NCBI GenBank assembly: GCA_022376515.1
Contig: WTXI01000576.1
Span: forward strand, 1-14,153
DNA from: Lactifluus volemus
Lineage: Eukaryota > Basidiomycota > Agaricomycetes > Russulales > Russulaceae
Direction: 5' to 3'
Length of the DNA stretch: 14,153 nucleotides
Made by a program: the position numbers and the translations under genes. The first letter of the stretch is position 1. Every line of letters begins with the position of its first letter. The notes below the pieces were generated by a model. That model had not been told where the DNA came from and did no database searches. It saw only the letters and a list, made by a program, of their open reading frames with translations. Of this stretch, positions 8,960 to 14,153 are shown in pieces.

Positions 8960-10345
8960 TCTGGACACCGAGCAAAAGAAAAGAAAAAGAAAAAGAAAAG
9001 GTCAAGAATATTTCGCACGACCGCCACACTTGCGCATCTGACGGGGCTATTCGAACGAAAGCCTGCGTCGCAAATAATGGAAAATGAGAGGTGGCGAGCG
9101 GCAGGCTGTCCCGGACCAACGTACCGGAAGGGTGACGGTCAATGCATCCACGACCTGACACCGCATCGAGGCGAGTTCAGCAGACTCTCGACTCTTCTGG
9201 TGGCTGCAAGCCGCGAGAGCTTGCGCGAGATGAACGATGAAGAACAATCGCGTATCTTCAGACAGTCGCCCGAGCGTCATTTTCCCCATGAGAGACGATG
9301 TGCAGTAGAAGCGCAAGAGCTGGACAAGGTCCGACACGCCCTTTCGCGGCACACAAAGTCGCACAGTTCGAGGTAGAAGCGGGCCCGCCCCAGGCTCGCG
9401 GGGATCCGCCTCGGCGGGAGGTCCTCCCTGAGCGAAGACATAGCTTGCGCACGTAACACTTGCACCAGCTCGTTGATGCGTCGAGTCGGACGGCCACTAT
9501 TAAAGGAGGGCAGGGACATAAAAATGACCCATGTAATATTCGAGGCGTCGGCGCCACCAAATTTGGACACCGCCTACGCGAAACCCCCGTATCTCTTTCG
9601 TCAGCGACAGAAGAGAGTTGATCAGGGACGACGGATCTCTCTCACCTTGAGGAGGGTGTCTATCTGCGCTTGTTCTTGCTCCGCGCAGATGTTCCCTCGG
9701 CCCTGCAACTTCGTAAGAAGGCCTCCGCGCGTCTTCTGCGAGGAACGCCACGATCAGCATGCGCAAGTGACCTTGACCTCGCCTTCCATGGGTTCGTCTG
9801 GGGGGACGATTCGATCGCAGAGAACGCTCAGCGTAATCTTGGAGTCCAATTCGAGGTGCTGGATAGGCGGAGTCTTGACTACCGCAACCTCTGCGGGTTC
9901 ATCTGATGAAGAAGGAAAATAACAAAAGGAAAGGGAAAGAAGGAGGGAAGAGGGAATCGTTGATGAATAAGATGGCAATTCTTTTCCGTCGGAAGGCAAA
10001 AGAAAACTAGGAGAATGTGGCACCCACCGCTCTGAAGTAACTGCACAAGACGTCCACGTTCCTCTCTACCCTTATAAGCTGCTCCTATGACATTCGAACG
10101 ATAGCTTTGTATCCTTCAATTCGCATATAGGAGATGAAGCGTGGAGGGGGAAATCAGGTTTCTTGGGATAGCGTGAGGCGAGGGACGAACATCTGGATGA
10201 TGGTCTTCACAAAGGTCAAATATAGCGTTGATAGCATTTTCCTCGATGTCAGGAAACGCCTTGAAAAAGTTGGCAATATTCATCGCCGCCAGGCATTTGA
10301 GAGGTGTGTGTGGAGAATGAACAAGTTTCATCGCCTGCTCTAAGG
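8960..10345 (-). pseudogene. API5-like pseudogene, copy 2 (main copy)
   Basis: API5-family ARM/HEAT protein. Exon 1 (to 10191): LAAMNIANFFKAFPDIEE, NAINAIFDLCED, matching the first API5 repeats. Intron 10190-10137; exon 2 MRIEGYKAIVRMS, then VERNVDVL; intron 10027-9903; exon 3 SDEPAEVAVVK, IQHLELD, LSVLCDRIVPPDEP, LIVAFLAEDARR; intron 9645-9574; exon 4 LPSFNSGRPTRRINELVQVL, RARFYLELCDFVC, GVSDLVQLLRFYC, GKMTLGRLSEDTRLFF; intron 9124-9063; exon 5 APSDAQVWRSCEI. Lesions: first acceptor AG changed to AT (10137-10139 reads TAT), in-frame TAG at 10087-10085 (copy 3 has GAG), a lost base before QLLQ, frameshifts near 9775 and 9343, and loss of the segment after exon 5 that copy 3 keeps. The identity is clear from motif order. 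The animal role is apoptosis suppression; the fungal role is unknown to me. Confidence 0.85.
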
Positions 10346-10389
10346 CTAAATTACCCGGTGAACGTCGCTCTCAGCGCGACCAAACAACT

Positions 10390-10501
10390 CGGCAGTTTCC
10401 GTTCCGTTTTCGTGTCTGTTTCCCGGGAAGATTTTGAGGCGAGGAAGCCCTGAGAACTGATAAGAGATTTGATACGTACCAGTGACCTCGAGCTAAAGCA
10501 T
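10390..10501 (-). pseudogene. NLR leader-like fragment, copy 2
   Basis: This matches copy 1 (150-269): ATG at 10501-10499, then a CTCGAGGTCACTG core, donor GTACGTATC, and downstream TTCCCGGGAA. Here the third codon is TAG instead of the CAG seen in copy 1 and in the NLR gene, so the mini-exon is also dead. It lies just upstream of the API5-like exon 1. Confidence 0.5.
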
Positions 10502-10881
10502 GCTCTGACTGATCATATCGACTCTCAAACTGCGATCGATCTCTAGACGGTCCTCAACTATATACTGGTCATCACAACCATACCTACCGATTGTGATACT
10601 ATGTACATGTCAACGTGCATGCGCGTAATCGTAGTTGGCTATCTCCTCGGGTTCATCGACGCGTGTCTTGCAGCTGCAGGCCTCAATGTGAAGATTGACA
10701 TTGTCCCTCAAACTGTTGGAGTGTATTGCCCATTTGGGAGGAGTTTCTGGATGCCGAGGAGGAGGAGAGATTGGCCGCGGAAGGCCAGGGGAGTCCGATG
10801 AAGGACATGCCTTCGTCATCGGCGGCCAGGGCAATCCTACGCTCCCCCGGGCCATTCACCCAGACGTTTTACTATAACTTA
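10502..10881. repeat. Repeat block B, copy 2
   Basis: This is the counterpart of 270-640. After about 10835 the match to copy 1 ends, and copy 3 of the larger unit begins at about 10882 after a short unique joint. No gene recognised; the 81-aa minus ORF at 10855-10610 is not frame-conserved with copy 1. Confidence 0.7.
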
Positions 10882-11740
10882 GTTCCGTAGGGGAACCGAA
10901 AAATGGGAAACCTCTCAATGCTCATCGACTCTTTTTTGTCAACTGTCTTCCCTGTCTCCGACGTAAACCGTACAAGCCTGTTCTTTCGGATGTTGAGCGG
11001 AAATCGAGGTCATTTGTCGATATAGCGCGGAAATTCTGCACATTGCGGACCAGAGTCGGCTACTAAGTGTGGGGTTACGGTAGCGCTGATCGGAATATCT
11101 CCCGAGGTAGGAAATCTTTCACGAGACAAGCTTCAACAAAACAAATAAGATTACCACGAATGCGATTGTGATGTATATCCGACTCGGAGTCAATGCCATC
11201 TCCATTACACGGCACTTTTTCTGTGAGGATGAGGACATTCGTAAACGTGCGTAGTAGCCAACGGAAAGCAGTGCGGTAAGCTTGTAAGTTATCCGCGTCG
11301 CGCATTTAAATTTTGGATATATGCACAACCGACTCGCACACTGGTAAGAATAATTCGGGATTTTGGCACGTGGACGTGGATGCGGATGTACCGTATGTTG
11401 GTTTGTGAGGGATGCTCGCGAGGTTGAAGCAAAATCTCAACCAATTGTTAATAAATCGTGATATACAAACAGCAGAAGGCGCACAGCACGGAATAAGAAG
11501 CAAGAGATACCACATAGTCCCGTATACGATGAAGATCCGTTCCGCTGTAGGACCTTGAATGAATCACTGACGAATCCTCCTACGTCCCATTCCCCTTCCT
11601 TTTAAGCAGAGAATGTGAATGTAACCGCGCAGCCCCTTTGATACTGAGCCCTAGCGAAAACTCGGGGACCCTCCAGGTGGATACCCGCCTTGAAGCATCC
11701 GAGGATTGAGCCTGGAGCGCCGGTGAGGACTTGAGTTCGA
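10882..11740. other. 3' flank of API5-like copy 3, no gene seen
   Basis: This aligns to 7668-8410 with extra inserted pieces (for example about 11045-11080 and 11390-11450). No ORF is conserved between the copies and no motif is recognised. Confidence 0.6.
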
Positions 11741-12180
11741 CGCCTGTCGACTGCGTAGCCCTGGAGAATGACATCCCACGTTTCCCATGCGCAGTAACAG
11801 TGAAGGTATCTCCTCGTCAGTGGTCGTCCTCAGCCGCTTCGGCTGAAGACCGTCTTCCGCTCCGCTTCCAGGCTAGACGCACCCGAGCCCGCAGAATGCA
11901 AAGAGGTGTCCCTGGGCTGACGTCATTGCCGTACATCTTGTCTCTGATAGGTAGCCTCTGCGCTCCCTCCCGATCTTGTGGTACACTTTGAATCCTCTTC
12001 CTCAGCTTTTCGTTGTTTAGGATTACGTCAGCAGGAAGGTGGATATCTGGGATTGAGCGGCGACGAATTTGGTTTTACAGGAAGTGTGGACGGTTGGGGG
12101 ACTGGATCGACGACTAGCAAGATGAACAACAAGAAACTGGTGAGCAAGGCGAGGAAAAAAAAAACAGAAAAGAGCTGACT
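11741..12180 (-). other. Possible API5-like C-terminal tail, copy 3
   Basis: The minus strand reads DIHLPADVILN, EKLRKRIQS, VPQDREGAQRLP, parallel to copy 2. The same caution applies: the stretch is basic and conserved in frame for about 40 residues, but it has no recognised domain and its exon joins are unresolved. Confidence 0.3.
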
Positions 12181-12289
12181 ATGCTGAGATCTCCTATCCC
12201 TTTGGACTGGGGTTCGGTTTTTTCATCAGCGAGGTGAGCAGAAATGTTCCCATTTGTTTGCTCTTCCTTCCTCTGAAAAACACCGAGCA

Positions 12290-13482
12290 AAAGGAAATAA
12301 AAAGAAAAGATCACGTCTGTCAGCTTTCCTGTAAGGTCCCGGTCCACCAACCTGCTGACACGTTCGCAAGAGCATTTCGCACGACCGCCACGCTTGCGCG
12401 TCTGACGGGGCTATTCGAATGGAAGCCTGCATCGCAAAGAATGGAAATGGGAGGTGGTGGCGAGTAGCAGGCTGTCTCGGACCAACGTACCGGAAGGTTG
12501 ATGGCCAATGCGTCCACAACTCGACACCGCATTGAGACGAGCTCATCAGACTCGACCCGTCTTGTGGCTGCAAGCCGCGAGCAGTAGAAGCGCAAAAGCT
12601 GGAAAGGGTCCAACACGCCTTTTACGCGGGACACAAGTCGCACAGTTTGAGGCCCGCTCTTGGTTCGCAGGGATCCGCCTCGGCGCGAGGTCCTCCTTGA
12701 GCAAAGACATAGCCTGCGCAAGGAACGCCTGAAACAGTTCGTTTCCCGCATCCAGTCGGTCGGCCACTGTTGAAGGAGGGTAGGAAAACCAAAATGTCCC
12801 TCGTAATCTTCGAGCGGAGGCGGAGGCGCCACTAAATGTGGACACGGACTGCGCGAAACCCCCGTAACTCTCTTGTCAGCGCCAGAAGAGAGTTGATCAG
12901 GGACGACGGATCTCTCTCACCTGAGGAGGGTGTCTATCGGCGCTTGGTCTGCTCCGCGCAGATGTTCCCTCGGCCCTGCAACTTGGTCAGAGGGACCTCC
13001 GCACGTCTTCTGCGAGGAACGCCACGACCAGGGTGCGCAAGTGATGGGTTTGTCTGGAGGAACGATTTGATCGCAGAGAACGCTCACGTAATCCAATTCG
13101 AGGTGCTGGACAATTGACCACCGCAACCTCTGTGGGTTCATCTGATGAAAAAAGGGAAAAAAAAAAAGAGGTTAGAGGAAACCGTCGATGAATTAAGATG
13201 CAATTCTTTTTCCGAGGGAGGGAAAAGAAAACTAAGAGAATGTGGCACCCACCGCTCTGAAGTAACTGCACCAAGACGTCCTCTCTACCCATATAAGATG
13301 CTCCTCTGACATTCGAACAATAGCCTTGTATCCTTCAATCCGCATCTAGGAGATGAAGCGGGGAGGGGAAACCAAGTTTCTTTGGGATTGGATAGAATAG
13401 CGTGTGGCGAGCGACGAACGATCACTGGTTTTCACAAATGTCATATAGCGTTGATAGCATCTTCCTTGAGGACAAGAAATGG
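12290..13482 (-). pseudogene. API5-like pseudogene, copy 3
   Basis: Same family and order as copy 2. The first exon is mostly lost: only an EDAINAI-like end remains (13470-13440), with a 2-nt frameshift before DICEN. The acceptor TAG is intact at 13358-13356, followed by MRIEGYKAIVRMSEEHL with the sense codon that is a stop in copy 2. Introns 13252-13142, 12920-12849 and 12490-12427 correspond to those of copy 2. Exon 3 has QHLELD, SVLCDQIVPPDKP, LVVAFLAEDVRR and then a one-base shift. Exon 4 keeps FLAQAMSLLKEDL, QLLRFYC and SMRCRVVDALAINLP but lacks the roughly 100 nt that encode GKMTLGRLSED in copy 2. Exon 5 keeps APSDAQAWRSCEMLLRTCQQ, longer than in copy 2. It is broken independently of copy 2. 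Confidence 0.82.
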
Positions 13483-13804
13483 ATCGTGTGCGTGTATATG
13501 TGTGCATGCAACGTACGACGGGATGGGTGACAAGTGACGAATGAACATCGCTCAGCGCGACAGTTTCGCGTCCTGTTTCCAAGTCGTATCTCTTTCCCGC
13601 TCTGAGGTCCGATAAAGACTTTATGATACGTACTGTACCACCCTATTCAGTTGTTTTCGCGACTTTCTCAACTTGATCAGAGAAGAACTGCGATCGGTAT
13701 TTAGATGGTCCTCAACTCACAACCATAAATGTCTCACACACCACTACAGTATGTCCGTCTCAACGTGCTTACCCGTGATATCAACCTCAAGATTGCACGT
13801 GACA
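13483..13804. other. Shortened leader/B region of copy 3
   Basis: A TG/CA-rich stretch (about 13484-13512) replaces API5-like exon 1. It is followed by remnants of the leader (TCTTTCCCG near 13591, GATACGTACTGTACC near 13625) and of block B. Part of it (13655-13700) resembles sequence just upstream of the NLR start. No gene. Confidence 0.5.
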
Positions 13805-14153
13805 TTCATCAAACCATCCGCATACATCCGAGTCTCTGACGGCAATCCCGTCCGCATGGGCTGTCTGAGACAGCTCTCATTTTTGACGTATGGGCCTGAC
13901 TGGGCCGTAACTTTGACTTTCTATGCTCCGAGAAGACTTCGTTCACCGATATCTCAATGAAACCTGGGAGACACATGGCGCGTTTAAATTTAGAGGAGTA
14001 AGGATTAGCTTTGCGGAAGAGTAGGAAGGAGAGGATCGCTAGGTGCGTGGTGCCGCCATTCTTACCTTCCGCTTCTCTAGCACTCGTTTGTTAAATCCTG
14101 ATGTCATCGTCGTGTCGTCCAAAATAAAAATTGCAGTTGTCATACTGACTCCT
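13805..14153. repeat. Repeat block C, copy 3
   Basis: This is the counterpart of 965-1350, sharing CTGTCTGAGACAG and GTCATCGTCGTGTCG. It is cut by the window end. No supported ORF. Confidence 0.75.

Larger units (their letters stand above)
7668..10881. repeat. Tandem repeat unit, copy 2 (about 3.2 kb)
   Basis: The left edge is set where GGGGAACTGAAAAATGGG (7676 on) begins to match GGGGAACCGAAAAATGGG (10892 on). The unit contains the 3' flank, the API5-like pseudogene, the NLR-leader-like fragment and block B. It lacks the block C found in copies 1 and 3. Identity to copy 3 is roughly 80-85% by eye, with frequent indels. Confidence 0.85.
10882..14153. repeat. Tandem repeat unit, copy 3 (runs to the window end)
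   Basis: This is the third copy of the unit, in the same orientation as copy 2: 3' flank, API5-like pseudogene, a shortened leader/B region and block C. The final bases (ACTGACTCCT) match 1341-1350 of copy 1, so the window ends inside a repeat. Confidence 0.85.

Noticed and set aside
8807..9376. Plus-strand ORF of 189 aa, the longest on that strand in the right half
   Set aside because: It is antisense to API5-like exons 4 and 5 and includes a poly-Lys run from the intron polypyrimidine tract; it is not conserved as an ORF in copy 3.
7668..14153. Repeat-induced point mutation (RIP) as the cause of decay
   Set aside because: CpG and TCG sites remain frequent in both copies, and the damage is mainly indels rather than C-to-T changes.
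1..14153. Transposon carrying the duplicated unit
   Set aside because: I saw no transposase, reverse transcriptase or clear terminal repeats; the unit looks like a segmental tandem duplication.

Overview
The window looks like accessory DNA from a mushroom-type basidiomycete (Agaricomycetes). The evidence is three-fold: a minus-strand NLR-like gene with the C2 / helical / NACHT / WD40 layout typical of that group; introns of about 50-75 nt with GT-AG ends and CTNAC-like branch sites; and no bacterial gene organisation, rRNA, tRNA or CRISPR. Every recognisable gene is on the minus strand and every one is broken. No coding sequence in the window appears intact.

Layout, left to right. (1) 1-1350 is the right part of a repeat unit. 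It holds the 5' end of an API5-like (apoptosis inhibitor 5, ARM/HEAT-repeat) pseudogene cut by the window edge, a short piece resembling the first exons of the NLR gene, and flanking sequence. (2) 1888-7322 is one long NLR pseudogene: a C2-like domain, a helical linker, a NACHT ATPase with Walker A and B motifs, a post-NACHT region, 14 WD40 repeats (room for two seven-bladed propellers) and a conserved C-terminal cap. It carries many single-base frameshifts and a few stops. (3) 7668-10881 and 10882-14153 are two diverged tandem copies of a roughly 3.2 kb unit. Each carries a decayed API5-like gene, NLR-leader-like sequence upstream of it, and long flanks without recognisable genes.

The three API5-like copies carry different lesions. 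Comparing copies lets the ancestral reading frame, including intron positions, be inferred in places. The NLR and the API5-like copies share orientation, and the API5-like copies seem to sit behind a duplicate of the NLR start region. So the locus looks like a recombining cluster in which a cell-death-type receptor gene and an API5-family gene were copied together and then decayed. A functional link between the two is inference only. Both window ends lie inside the repeated unit, as would be expected if a draft contig broke at repeats. The many net one-base deletions may be real decay or uncorrected sequencing error, which sequence alone cannot settle.
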